This document shows, piece after piece, positions 14,712 through 22,811 of a stretch of DNA of 42,261 bases. The position numbers and the translations under genes are program-made. Under the pieces are notes generated by a model that worked only from the letters and a program-made list of their open reading frames with translations, did no database searches and was not told the DNA's origin. Position 1 is the stretch's first letter; each line of letters begins with the position of its first letter. Origin of the DNA: Prochlorococcus sp. AG-315-C08 (GTDB taxonomy: Bacteria; Cyanobacteriota; Cyanobacteriia; PCC-6307; Cyanobiaceae); the NCBI GenBank assembly GCA_003284185.1, contig QBWB01000005.1:1-42261 (forward strand). The letters are read 5' to 3'.

Positions 14712-14831
14712 ATGCAAACATCTAACAAAGCAATTCTAGAAAGAAGCATTGGCAGACCTGCCATGATGGCTTTCGTTCTACTAGCAGGTATTTACCTAAC
14801 AACTGGTCAACTTATTCCAGGTGTTGTGTAA
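14712..14831 (+). CDS. hli: High-light-inducible protein (39 aa)
   Basis: The ATG at 14712 is chosen; an upstream frame extension overlaps the first gene. The helix ERSIGRPAMMAFVLLAGIYL has the GRxAMM motif and the end TTGQLIPGVV. Its TAA shares a base with the next ATG (TAATG). Confidence 0.85.
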   Translation: MQTSNKAILERSIGRPAMMAFVLLAGIYLTTGQLIPGVV

Positions 14832-14974
14832 TGACAAACCTAACTAAATCAAGAAAAGTCGAAGAAGGCAAGCAGGTTGCTGAAAGACTAAACGGTTATG
14901 CAGCTGTTATTGGTTGCTGGGCACTTGTTGGTGCATACTTCACAACTGGCCAAATCATTCCAGGTCTTGTGTAA
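14831..14974 (+). CDS. hli: High-light-inducible protein (47 aa)
   Basis: A basic 15-residue N-terminus, then AERLNGYAAVIGCWALVGAY with the ERLNGxAA form of the signature and the end TTGQIIPGLV. It is coupled on both sides by TAATG overlaps, so the cluster is one translational unit. Confidence 0.85.
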   Translation: MTNLTKSRKVEEGKQVAERLNGYAAVIGCWALVGAYFTTGQIIPGLV

Positions 14975-15120
14975 TGTCATCAAAAAAAAATAACCTTAGA
15001 AAGATTGATCCAGAAAAAATAACTGCTGAAAGGCTTAATGGCTACGCAGCAATATTTGGATGCATTGCTCTTGTCGGAGCTTATGCAATTACAGGTCAAA
15101 TTATTCCAGGTTTTGTTTGA
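14974..15120 (+). CDS. hli: High-light-inducible protein (48 aa)
   Basis: Closest to the preceding gene (AERLNGYAAIFGCIALVGAY, ITGQIIPGFV), showing recent tandem duplication inside the cluster. The basic N-terminus differs (SKKNNLRKIDPEK). The TGA overlaps the next ATG. Confidence 0.85.
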   Translation: MSSKKNNLRKIDPEKITAERLNGYAAIFGCIALVGAYAITGQIIPGFV

Positions 15121-15242
15121 TGGATTACAACAACTTTTGGAAAACAGCAGAACAAATGAATGGCCGTCTAGCCATGATTGGTTTATTTGCTGCTGTTGTT
15201 AATTACGGATTCACTGGATGGATTATCCCTGGCTTCGTCTAA
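15120..15242 (+). CDS. hli: High-light-inducible protein (40 aa)
   Basis: Last Hli of the cluster: FWKTAEQMNGRLAMIGLF has the full ExxNGRxAMxG signature, the best match of the five, with the end FTGWIIPGFV. Its ATG overlaps the preceding stop (TTTGATGG). Confidence 0.9.
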   Translation: MDYNNFWKTAEQMNGRLAMIGLFAAVVNYGFTGWIIPGFV

Positions 15243-15263
15243 TTATTTTAAATTTACTAAAAA

Positions 15264-15374
15264 ATGGCTTTAAGTTACTGGCTTCGTACTGATGTTGATG
15301 ATCTTCTTGACGAAGATACATTCTTTAACTTTTTTGAATACTCATCTTTCTTAGAGGATACTGAATGGACTTAA
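15264..15374 (+). CDS. Small acidic protein after the hli cluster (36 aa)
   Basis: An ATG 21 bases after the last hli stop gives MALSYWLRTDVDDLLDEDTF and an acidic aromatic tail. Nine or more Asp/Glu in 36 residues. Probably co-transcribed with the hli genes. Function unknown. Confidence 0.6.
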   Translation: MALSYWLRTDVDDLLDEDTFFNFFEYSSFLEDTEWT

Positions 15375-15473
15375 TATCATTGTTTATATAAATATAAAAT
15401 AGTTTACTTATCATATCTGTTATTAACAATTCATTGATTGTTGCCAGAGATGAGATGCCTTAGTCATAATCAA

Positions 15474-15523
15474 ACATGATAAAAAGATTGAAATAATTAT
15501 ACTATTTTAATCTTTTATCATGT
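15474..15523. terminator. Long AT-rich hairpin after the hli cluster
   Basis: ACATGATAAAA at the left pairs with TTTTATCATGT at the right, and the stem continues through GATT and AATC with one bulge, for about 20 bp in all. It lies some 100 bases after the acidic protein gene and probably ends or stabilises the hli transcript. Confidence 0.55.
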
Positions 15524-15641
15524 TATTTATTGAATTATTTAATTACAGCTTTAGGCTTTAATTCATTTAATAACTTTTAGTTAATTTTATTATTTGAAAA
15601 GTCTTGAAAACATATAAGTAGTTGTAACAAAGGTCTTGAAA

Positions 15642-15872
15642 ATGTATATTGTAATAAAAGACTATTCCTTGAGATCAGAAGAAATAGTTGCACCTTCTTA
15701 TGTCCAATTCATTTCAGGCATGAACAATAGATACAGTTGGCTTAGGTTTTTCTCTCCATTTTTTGGAATACTAATGTGTCCATTAACAATTTTATTCATA
15801 TGGTCAGTTTTTACTAGTCCAAGTAATGAATCAGATATTCAAATAATTGATTCAACCCAAGCACTACAGTGA
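15642..15872 (+). CDS. Single-pass membrane protein (76 aa)
   Basis: The ATG at 15642 (MYIVIKDYSLRSEEI) is preferred to a TTG two codons earlier. One hydrophobic segment (FFGILMCPLTILFIWSVF, about 42-59) and a short polar tail. No family recognised. Confidence 0.55.
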   Translation: MYIVIKDYSLRSEEIVAPSYVQFISGMNNRYSWLRFFSPFFGILMCPLTILFIWSVFTSPSNESDIQIIDSTQALQ

Positions 15873-16074
15873 TTATTTTGTAAGATATGATTTTTGAATT
15901 ATAATTAAAGCTATATTTAAGCATTTGGTTATGTTTAATATCTATTAGATTATTATTGTTTTAAATAAAATAGGTTTAATAAGAAGCTTATTCTTTATTT
16001 ACTACGAAAATGATTGAGTTTTATTTGTCATGTTTTTTTATTTGTTAGTAAATTAATTTTATTTATAAACCTAT

Positions 16075-16329
16075 TTAGGAAACTTCTAACTTAAACCCCT
16101 TATCCAAAAGTTGTTGATAGGTTAACCTGGCTTGGAATGCAAGTATTTCTAGAGGTTCTTTATCATCTCTTTGCATAATGAAAAAATGATTATCTTCCTC
16201 TTTTCTAGCGAATATAACAATTTCTGACCCTCTTGTTAGCCTCCAGCAGTCTTGATTTTTGTACTCAGATAAAGGTCCTAAATCCCAAGGTGCTTTCTCA
16301 GGATACTTCTCACGTTTAACCCTAGGCAT
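16075..16329 (-). CDS. Small basic protein, tandem paralogue 1 (84 aa)
   Basis: Begins with KREKYPEKAPWDLG, then CWRLTRGSEIVIFARKEED, and ends FQARLTYQQLLDKGFKLE. The neighbour at 16395-16646 has the same blocks (REKYPENIPWD, WMLTKGENVFTFTR, YEARFTYQRLFDEGYLL), so the two arose by tandem duplication. Soluble alpha/beta fold likely. Function unknown. Confidence 0.7.
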   Translation of the reverse strand: MPRVKREKYPEKAPWDLGPLSEYKNQDCWRLTRGSEIVIFARKEEDNHFFIMQRDDKEPLEILAFQARLTYQQLLDKGFKLEVS

Positions 16330-16394
16330 GTATTGAATGTAACTATTTACTTTAGGTTACTCTTATCAGCTTTAACGTCAAGATTTAGTTTTAG

Positions 16395-16646
16395 TTAGGC
16401 AACAGCTGCTAACAAATACCCCTCATCAAACAACCTTTGATAGGTGAATCTAGCCTCATATTCTTTTACAGCTTTTTTTTGCTCTTTGTTTTTTTTGATG
16501 TATACGTATTTATCGTTTATTTGGCTTCTTGTAAAAGTAAAAACATTTTCTCCTTTTGTAAGCATCCATTGAATCTGTTTTGACTGATCAAGTTTGCTAT
16601 CGGCATCCCAGGGAATGTTCTCAGGATATTTTTCTCTTATTGTCAT
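16395..16646 (-). CDS. Small basic protein, tandem paralogue 2 (83 aa)
   Basis: The start at 16646 (MTIREKYPEN) is chosen because it aligns with the start of the neighbour paralogue; an upstream ATG at 16685 would add 13 unrelated residues. About 40 percent of residues look shared with 16075-16329 by eye. More lysine-rich in the middle (IKKNKEQKKAVKEY). Function unknown. Confidence 0.7.
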   Translation of the reverse strand: MTIREKYPENIPWDADSKLDQSKQIQWMLTKGENVFTFTRSQINDKYVYIKKNKEQKKAVKEYEARFTYQRLFDEGYLLAAVA

Positions 16647-16947
16647 GATTTTTTGAGAGCAAATATAAATTATGTCCATATTCATTTAATGCAATGAGAA
16701 AAAATACTGTATTGTGAGATGAAATGAAATAGCCAATAAATAAAATTCTTCTAGCTTGCTTTTAAGGCCTTTTATTTTTAAAGCATTGCTTCAGCTATTT
16801 AGTCGTATGCTAGTTAATCAGTACTTGATTGAAGAAAGAGAACTTAGTATATTGTTTTTATTGAACTAGTAATACGATAAGTTCTTACGGAAGTTGCAAA
16901 AGCAGCGTTGAGAAAATAAGGTGATTTTTAGAATACTTACCAATTCT

Positions 16948-17115
16948 ATGGATTTTACTGATGATCAAATGTTGAAAGCAATATCTAACAATGATGATGT
17001 TAAAAATTGCTATGAAAAAATAACAGACGCATGCATAGAGCTAAAAAGCAAAACGGGATGTCCAGATGATGATGTAGATAGATTTCTCAAGTTTATTATT
17101 GGAAAATGGCAATAA
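16948..17115 (+). CDS. Small TxC-motif family protein (55 aa)
   Basis: The ATG at 16948 (MDFTDDQMLKAI) is preferred over a GTG at 16921. The core CYEKITDACIELKSKTGCPD then DDVDRFLKFIIGKW matches the pattern of the proteins at 11999-12205 and 26789-26971. Acidic, helical, cytosolic. Function unknown. Confidence 0.6.
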   Translation: MDFTDDQMLKAISNNDDVKNCYEKITDACIELKSKTGCPDDDVDRFLKFIIGKWQ

Positions 17116-17331
17116 GTGCAAAATACACTTGTAAATTTTTTGATAAGCGAATAATAGAAATTTTTAAATTTAGGCTTTTATTAACGAAAACAACTAATTA
17201 TGTAGATATTTACTTTTGTTAATTTCGAATTTCTAGTATTTTTATAATTATTATGTTTATCGATAATTACATGGAACTATGAATGGTTCAAATGAAATAA
17301 GCTTTAATAAAGGAACTTATATAATTATAGA

Positions 17332-17586
17332 ATGAGCGGTTCAATACAAAAATTCTTTTTGGCCATAACTTCGATTGCAGTTACTTGTGTAGCTATTGAA
17401 CTGTTACCTATCTCTAAAAAGGCCTCTAGATGGAATAGTTGCATTAATAAGACGACTGAAACGTTAAAACAAGTTACTGCTGTTCAGCTAATGGATGATA
17501 AAGGTAAGGAAGTCATAGCTGTGATGATATGTAATGGAGCAGTCTTTGAACCAAAGATAAAGGAATCTATTAAGAAATCTAATTAG
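17332..17586 (+). CDS. Exported or anchored small protein (84 aa)
   Basis: The N-terminal hydrophobic segment (KFFLAITSIAVTCVAIELLP) is followed by ISKKASRWNSCINKTTE and a second Cys near the end (MICNGAVF). The layout resembles the protein at 33604-33867 (hydrophobic start, RIPFSREKELSNLCR, late NFCNSF), suggesting one family of exported two-cysteine peptides. Confidence 0.6.
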   Translation: MSGSIQKFFLAITSIAVTCVAIELLPISKKASRWNSCINKTTETLKQVTAVQLMDDKGKEVIAVMICNGAVFEPKIKESIKKSN

Positions 17587-17712
17587 ATTTTAAGTAGCAC
17601 TAATTTTTGCTGTTAATCGTGGGATAAATTCAAAAGGTTTGAATAGTCTATTCATTCTTGCCAATTTACTAAACGTTCTTACTATTTAAGAAGTTAATGA
17701 TACTGTATATTC

Positions 17713-17805
17713 CTAGGAATTTAAAAGAGTCCCAAATAATCCAGCAAATGCAGAAAGGATAAATATAGAAACTATGCAAATGGCAAGAATTTTTGAGAGT
17801 TTCAT
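17713..17805 (-). CDS. Micro membrane protein (30 aa)
   Basis: The ATG gives MKLSKILAICIVSIFILSAF and a short end (AGLFGTLLNS). The start overlaps the TGA of an upstream minus frame (ATGA at 17805-17802), pointing to coupled translation. One membrane helix or an uncleaved signal peptide. Confidence 0.5.
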   Translation of the reverse strand: MKLSKILAICIVSIFILSAFAGLFGTLLNS

Positions 17806-17891
17806 TTTGTTTTTGTAGTAATTAGAGATTTCGTGGTTTTTTTTGTATAACCAATAATCAGAAGTGAAGCTTCATCGACTAATCCAATCAA
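17802..17891 (-). CDS. Short coupled peptide, start uncertain (29 aa or more)
   Basis: The frame reads RTHPQSILIGLVDEASLLII then GYTKKTTKSLITTK to TGA, open back to TAA just before about 17924, with no ATG. TTG at 17891 is the likeliest start. The 4-base overlap with the next gene's ATG and the coherent sequence argue for a real gene, possibly one that lost its ATG. Confidence 0.35.
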   Translation of the reverse strand: MIGLVDEASLLIIGYTKKTTKSLITTKTK

Positions 17892-18221
17892 AATTGATTG
17901 CGGATGAGTTCTTAATGCATTTTTTTATCCTCTTAATACTTTTTATCTATTTTATAAATTTATTTAGCTATTGCTTGGCTTTGAGCTTTTTGTAATAGAA
18001 GAATGCTTCTGTGCATTATTCCCTAGTCTTTACCTCAATAGGGATCTTCTAATGGAATCTATATTTTGATCAAAGAAGCAAATTATGTACAACCTAGATT
18101 TTGAGAGTTTATCAAGTTGATTTGGTTGCCATAATTTTTACCTTTAATGTCTAGGACTAATATAGACATTGTCTGATTCTTAAATATAAGTTAGTATAAG
18201 AAGTACAACCATTTATTTATC

Positions 18222-18578
18222 ATGCTCACTGGTAAGGATCTATTAGCCAAGGTAAAGGACTTGGGCGATGTCTCAAAATCTGATCTCGTTAAGGCATGTG
18301 GATATGTATCCACAAAAAAAGGAGGCGGAGAACGTCTTAACTACACTGCATTTTATGAAGCTCTACTTGAAGCTAAAGGCGTTAACCTTGCAGCTGAAAG
18401 TGCTGGCGGCATTGGTAAAGGTGGTAGAAAGCTTAGCTATGTTGCAACCGTTCAAGGAAACGGAAACCTATTGATAGGAAAGGCATACACAGCTCTTTTA
18501 GATCTCAAACCAGGTGATAATTTTGAGATAAAAATGGGACGTAAAGGCTTCCGTTTGGTACCAGAAGGAGAAGGCTAG
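18222..18578 (+). CDS. cyAbrB-type transcriptional regulator (118 aa)
   Basis: MLTGKDLLAKVKDLGDVSKS at the start, then ACGYVSTKKGGGERLNYTAF, and an AbrB-like swapped-hairpin domain at the end (LKPGDNFEIKMGRKGFRLV) identify the cyanobacterial AbrB family. These small dimeric DNA-binding proteins are abundant and adjust carbon and nitrogen metabolism and stress genes. A strong terminator follows directly. Highly confident by family signature. Confidence 0.9.
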   Translation: MLTGKDLLAKVKDLGDVSKSDLVKACGYVSTKKGGGERLNYTAFYEALLEAKGVNLAAESAGGIGKGGRKLSYVATVQGNGNLLIGKAYTALLDLKPGDNFEIKMGRKGFRLVPEGEG

Positions 18579-18610
18579 ATTACTTAAAATTAGTCGACAT
18601 CATCTATTTA

Positions 18611-18646
18611 TAGCCAGTAAGCCTTAAAGCTTACTGGCTATTTTTA
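18611..18646 (+). terminator. Intrinsic terminator of the cyAbrB gene
   Basis: TAGCCAGTAAGC and GCTTACTGGCTA form a perfect 12-bp stem with a short loop, followed by TTTTT. Confidence 0.9.
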
Positions 18647-18955
18647 TACAAATAATTTCCTACAAATTTAGCAAGGATTGATCCTTTTTTATTTTGTTTC
18701 AGTTCATAGTAATGGCATTTACTGCGTCAATGCTTTTGATATTTTTCAATTTTTTTATTTGAGTTTAGGCCATTCCCGCAGTTTCTGAATTCGCTTTCCT
18801 CTCGACCCTTATTATTCGGTAAAAAAAATTTTGTATTTTCTTTTATTTTATTCTCCCTACAATTTTTAGCGTTTAGGCAAATTTTAAATTTTTCTCTTAT
18901 TCGCATTTTTTTTAGATTTTACTTCAAATGTTAATTTGATTTTATTTTTAAGAAA
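18647..18955. other. AT-rich stretch with one weak frame
   Basis: Apart from the low-confidence minus frame at 18727-18906, nothing is recognised here. Confidence 0.4.
18727..18906 (-). CDS. Possible basic protein (59 aa)
   Basis: The ATG gives MRIREKFKICLNAKNCREN, a Lys/Asn-rich middle and the end ESEFRNCGNGLNSNKK. No ribosome-binding site and a composition that AT-rich DNA produces easily, so it may be chance. It lies downstream of the frame at 18956-19159 on the same strand. Confidence 0.25.
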   Translation of the reverse strand: MRIREKFKICLNAKNCRENKIKENTKFFLPNNKGREESEFRNCGNGLNSNKKIEKYQKH

Positions 18956-19159
18956 TTAACCATTTCGAGGATAATTCTCCGTAAATGCCCCTCTAGCCTC
19001 AATTGATGCATTTATTATTTTGAGTATTTGTCTAGATTTGATTTTCTGCTTTTTTTCTATATCCATTTCTTCATATCTTTTCGCGTTAAATCGGAAATGA
19101 ATTGTAAATAAATGTATCTTGTTTGATCCTCTTACACATGAATTAGTAAAAGTTAGGTC
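18956..19159 (-). pseudogene. Start-less reading frame (67 codons) of coherent sequence
   Basis: Open from 19159 to TAA 18956-18958: CVRGSNKIHLFTIHFRFNAK, then RYEEMDIEKKQKIKSRQILK and a specific end ASIEARGAFTENYPRNG. The only ATG (19066) gives a 36-residue version. The upstream part reads just as protein-like, so the gene probably lost its start, or a shorter form starts at 19066. Family unknown. Confidence 0.4.
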
Positions 19160-19383
19160 TTAATGTTTAATCTTTTTTGCAGGAATTCTCTTATAGAGCT
19201 AGCCATAATGTTTCTATCTTTGTAGGGTCAATGCTAATTATCTTTGTTGAATTCAGTTGGATACCACATATACTAAAAAAAAAGGATTGGTTGAAGGTTA
19301 AAAGAAATTTAAAATTAATCAATTGATTACAAATATAAATTAAATTAACTATTCAATTTATTAAGAATTTTATTTAATAATAA

Positions 19384-19503
19384 CTATAATAAATCATTCT
19401 TTTTTTTATTTGAGTTTTTAGAACCTATTGCAAAATATATCACCGCTAAAAATAATACTAAAACAAGTAAAGCATTGCTATGACTAAAAATCTCTATAAG
19501 CAT
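19384..19503 (-). CDS. Micro membrane protein (39 aa)
   Basis: The ATG gives MLIEIFSHSNALLVLVLFLA, one membrane helix, then a basic Asn/Lys-rich tail (GSKNSNKKKND). The topology (helix then basic tail) recurs in several small proteins of this window. Function unknown. Confidence 0.5.
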   Translation of the reverse strand: MLIEIFSHSNALLVLVLFLAVIYFAIGSKNSNKKKNDLL

Positions 19504-19627
19504 ATCTGTATTCCCTATATATGAATTTCCTTATTTCTTCATTAATCTACTAATAAAAAAAATAAGTAGCAAGTGTGTGTTAAAAGCCGTTATATAATAT
19601 AGATATTTAGATAAATTCTTTAAAAGG

Positions 19628-19777
19628 TCAATTAATAAAGTTTTTTCCTCTCAATTTCCAAAGAAAGCTGTAGTAGTAATTATACCTATTCCAAGATGCA
19701 TCTTGTTCGTATTCCCAATGACTATAAAGGCACTAATACTTTTTCCTTTTTAAAGTATTGTTAGTTGCTCCTTTCAT
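19628..19777 (-). pseudogene. Small gene interrupted by one in-frame TAG
   Basis: A good ribosome-binding site (AAAAGGATC) and ATG at 19777 start MKGATNNTLKRKKY, then TAG at 19735-19733. The frame then continues CLYSHWEYEQDASWNRYNYY and SFLWKLRGKN to TGA at 19628. The aromatic, clearly constrained second part has no start of its own, so this was one 49-residue gene. A tryptophan codon (TGG) mutated to TAG is the simplest explanation; read-through is an alternative. Confidence 0.55.
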
Positions 19778-20025
19778 GATCCTTTTAATTAAGCTAACTC
19801 GAGAAGTAAAATGGAAATATAGTTAATCAAGGAGTATTATTTATTTGAGTTGAATTAGGCCTGACTATTTGCGTAAATCTTTCAGCGATCAATATTAGTG
19901 ATATTTTAATCTTCAATATAAGAATAATGGAGTGATTTTAATTAATTCAGGAGGTGATAATTCAATATTTCTAATTAATCCATGTTTTTTTATCTTATTA
20001 AATTTTTATAGGTATAAAGAAACTA

Positions 20026-20424
20026 CTAAAATTGAATATTTTCGCTAACGGGTTGCCAACTTTTTCTTTTTATCGTTAGTAAGAGTCTTCTAGCTATTAG
20101 AAGGAAAGGGAATAGCCACTTACTTCTTTTCTTTGATTTGAAAATTATACGAAGTAGTTCAAGCAGTGAATCTTTTGGTTCTTTTATTTGTGAACATATA
20201 AAATTTACTGCATCTGAACCATGTAGTATTTCCTCTTTATTTATAAGAATTGCACCATTATTTAGATCATATCCTTTTTTGTATAAATTAGTGAGTTGTG
20301 ATAAATTTTTTCTACCATCTAGTATTTTAAGATTAGGAAGGGAACTCTTTATATTCAGTAACTGAGCAAAATGGTTACAAAAAGGACATTCTCCATCATA
20401 GATTAATATTATTTCTGTTGACAT
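20026..20424 (-). CDS. DCC family (DUF393) thiol-disulfide-like protein (132 aa)
   Basis: The family signature YDGECPFC lies at residues 9-16, with the two cysteines C13 and C16 in a CxxC redox arrangement on a thioredoxin-like fold. SDAVNFIC near residue 70 (a family motif G-DA) and a basic C-terminal part with a hydrophobic helix (WLFPFLLIARRLLL) complete the usual layout. Probably reduces or exchanges thiols on unknown partners. Confidence 0.8.
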   Translation of the reverse strand: MSTEIILIYDGECPFCNHFAQLLNIKSSLPNLKILDGRKNLSQLTNLYKKGYDLNNGAILINKEEILHGSDAVNFICSQIKEPKDSLLELLRIIFKSKKRSKWLFPFLLIARRLLLTIKRKSWQPVSENIQF

Positions 20425-20571
20425 AATAAATATCTTATTTCTTTAGTCTACATGAGCTGCTTCTGTTATCCAGTTTCTCCATCATAATATATTTATACTA
20501 ATACCAATATTATTCCTGTGACATTCCAGAGCTTTAATGAATGTTTATTTCTATTTTACTTACTATACCTT

Positions 20572-20606
20572 AAAAAAAAGGACTGTTATTGAAACAGTCC
20601 TTTTTT
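20572..20606. terminator. Bidirectional intrinsic terminator
   Basis: AAAAAAGGACTGTT pairs with AACAGTCCTTTTTT around a 5-base loop. It separates the DCC gene region from the small gene at 20677-20841 and serves transcripts from the right. Confidence 0.85.
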
Positions 20607-20676
20607 ATATGAATAGTCTGTGAATCTTTAATATAAGTATTATTTAGGGTTTGTAGCGTATAGATTAGAAATTAAA

Positions 20677-20841
20677 TCATTGAAATCTTGAACTTTTTAC
20701 ATTCTTTTCTTGTATCATTGGACGCAATAAGGACATTGGGAGAGCAGTAACTATCGCAAAAGAGAGCACCAATATGATGTCAGTCGTAAAATGACTTATA
20801 CCAATTTCAGAGTGGGCTAGAGCAAAGTGTGATAAAAACAT
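20677..20841 (-). CDS. Small membrane protein (54 aa)
   Basis: The ATG gives MFLSHFALAHSEIGISHFTT, a hydrophobic segment (IILVLSFAIVTALPMSLL) and a basic end (RPMIQEKNVKSSRF). A strong terminator follows (20572-20606), which supports transcription on this strand. Function unknown. Confidence 0.5.
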   Translation of the reverse strand: MFLSHFALAHSEIGISHFTTDIILVLSFAIVTALPMSLLRPMIQEKNVKSSRFQ

Positions 20842-21498
20842 CGAAATGCATCAACTACTTTTTTATACTATTTTGAAATCGAAAGATATTTGTCATCACT
20901 TTGCAAAAATTATTAGATAGGTTTTTAATCCAGTGGACTGTGTCCGTTTCCCTTAGTTAATCTCACTAAATAAAATGATTTCTGAAGCTAGAGACAAAAT
21001 ATTAAAAAATCATATGCTATTTAAATTTTTTAACTATTTTTATTAATTATGACTTTTCTTTTTTTTGCTGTTTGTGTTTCTCTAAAAGAAATTAATTTAT
21101 ACTTTTATAGCTCTACTCTTTTCATTCTTATTTTGTATTTCATATTGAAAAATTAAAATAGAGGCGGGGCATGAATTTCTTGGGAAGAGAGGGATCTTTT
21201 GATTAAGAAAAGGTAATAAAGAGGAGAAAGTAGGTTTATTTACTTTACATCTTAAGTCAACGGAAATATTTTTATAGAAATTAAGATAGTGAGAAGTTTT
21301 TATATTCTTTTTGAGCTAAATAACTCAGGCTTGTAATTTTTCAGCAAAGTAGATTGATAGAGTAGATGATTTTCTATTTATAGCTTGAAATGTGTCATTA
21401 TTTTATTTTAGTCTCTTGGCTTTAACAAAATCCTTGCTTGGCTATGAATATAAGGATAAAAAGAGATTATTCAATGATTTTCTTACCAGTTTTTTTGC
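20842..21498. other. 657-bp AT-rich gap before the DUF2130 gene
   Basis: No gene longer than about a dozen codons is convincing on either strand. It presumably includes the promoter of the two-gene unit that starts at 21499. Confidence 0.5.
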
Positions 21499-22791
21499 AT
21501 GAATGAAATCAACTGTCCAGAATGCGGTAATTTATTCAAAATTGATCAGAATAATTATTCAAATATTCTAAAGCAAGTAAGAGATACTGAATTTGATCAG
21601 GAACTGAGCAATAGACTTGAGTTAGCTCAAGAAGATAAAAATAAATCTATTCAGCTTGCTATTCAAAATTTAAAAATTGAAATGCAGGAGACCTCTTCGA
21701 TTCAAAATAATAAAATTCAGTATCTTAAGTCAAAGTTATCTGCGGCTGAAGCGGATAAAAAACTGGCAGTTAATACTGCTAAAAATTCCGCGGAAAAAGA
21801 ACGTGATTCAATTGCATATATGCTTGAGAAGACTAAAGAAACAAATCAATATGATCAAAGAATTGCTGTCTCTAAGGCTATTAGTGAATTAAAGCAAGGG
21901 TATAATGAGCTGAAAAATAAATTAGATAAGGCTGAGCTGGAAAAGCAATTATCAGAAAGATCAATTAAAGAAAAATTTGAAATTCAAATAAAAGAGCGAG
22001 ATGACGCAATTGAGAGACTAAGAGATATGAAATTGCGCCTTTCAACCAAAATGGTTGGAGAATCACTTGAACAACATTGTGAAAATGAATTTAATAAAAT
22101 TCGATCTATAGCTTTCCCTAATGCCTACTTTGAAAAAGATAATGATGTAAGTTCTGGTAGCAAAGGAGATTATATTTTCCGAGATATAGATTCTAATGAT
22201 AATGAAATCATTTCAATTATGTTTGAAATGAAGAATGAGAGTGATAGTGGATCTAGTAAGAAGAAAAATGAGGACTTTTTAAAAGAATTGAATAAAGATC
22301 GTCTTCAAAAGGGCTGTGAATATGCTGTTCTTGTTTCTTTATTAGAGCCTGAAAGTGATTTCTTCAATTCTGGGATAGTTGATGTATCTCACCGTTTTCC
22401 CAAAATGTATGTTGTTAGGCCTCAATGTTTTTTACCTATAATCTCTCTTCTTCGTAATGCTTCACTAAAGTCTTTGGAATATAAAACAGAGTTAGCATGT
22501 ATAAAAGAACAAAATATTGATATAACTAATTTTGAAAACAGTCTTGAGATCTTCAAGAATTCATTTGGTAAAAATTACAGTCTTGCTTCAAGACGTTTTG
22601 AAACTGCAATTAGTGAAATTGATAAGTCTATTAGCCATTTACAGAAAACTAAGGAAGCCCTAATTGGGGCGGATAGAAATCTTCGATTAGCAAATGATAA
22701 AGCACAGGAAGTAACAGTTAAGAAATTGACTAGAAATAATCCAACTATGGAAGAAAGATTTCAAATTCTCAAAGATAGATCTGCTGCATAA
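21499..22791 (+). CDS. DUF2130 protein with coiled coil and nuclease-like motif (430 aa)
   Basis: It opens with a possible zinc-binding CPEC (C6-C9), then a long charged coiled coil (about 20-190), then the DUF2130 region: [16 protein letters not shown] (184-199), [10 protein letters not shown] (220-229) and IMFEMKNES (240-248). G-D224 ... E243-x-K245 has the spacing of a PD-(D/E)XK nuclease core (inference). A further helical C-terminus follows. Family members are uncharacterised. The next gene starts 20 bases on, so both form one unit. It may be a DNA-acting accessory or defence protein. Confidence 0.75.
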   Translation: MNEINCPECGNLFKIDQNNYSNILKQVRDTEFDQELSNRLELAQEDKNKSIQLAIQNLKIEMQETSSIQNNKIQYLKSKLSAAEADKKLAVNTAKNSAEKERDSIAYMLEKTKETNQYDQRIAVSKAISELKQGYNELKNKLDKAELEKQLSERSIKEKFEIQIKERDDAIERLRDMKLRLSTKMVGESLEQHCENEFNKIRSIAFPNAYFEKDNDVSSGSKGDYIFRDIDSNDNEIISIMFEMKNESDSGSSKKKNEDFLKELNKDRLQKGCEYAVLVSLLEPESDFFNSGIVDVSHRFPKMYVVRPQCFLPIISLLRNASLKSLEYKTELACIKEQNIDITNFENSLEIFKNSFGKNYSLASRRFETAISEIDKSISHLQKTKEALIGADRNLRLANDKAQEVTVKKLTRNNPTMEERFQILKDRSAA

Positions 22792-22811
22792 AATTTAATT
22801 GGTTTAAATTA

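Noticed and set aside
14558-14764. Minus-strand frame of 68 codons across the first hli genes
   Set aside because: Opposite to unmistakable Hli proteins.
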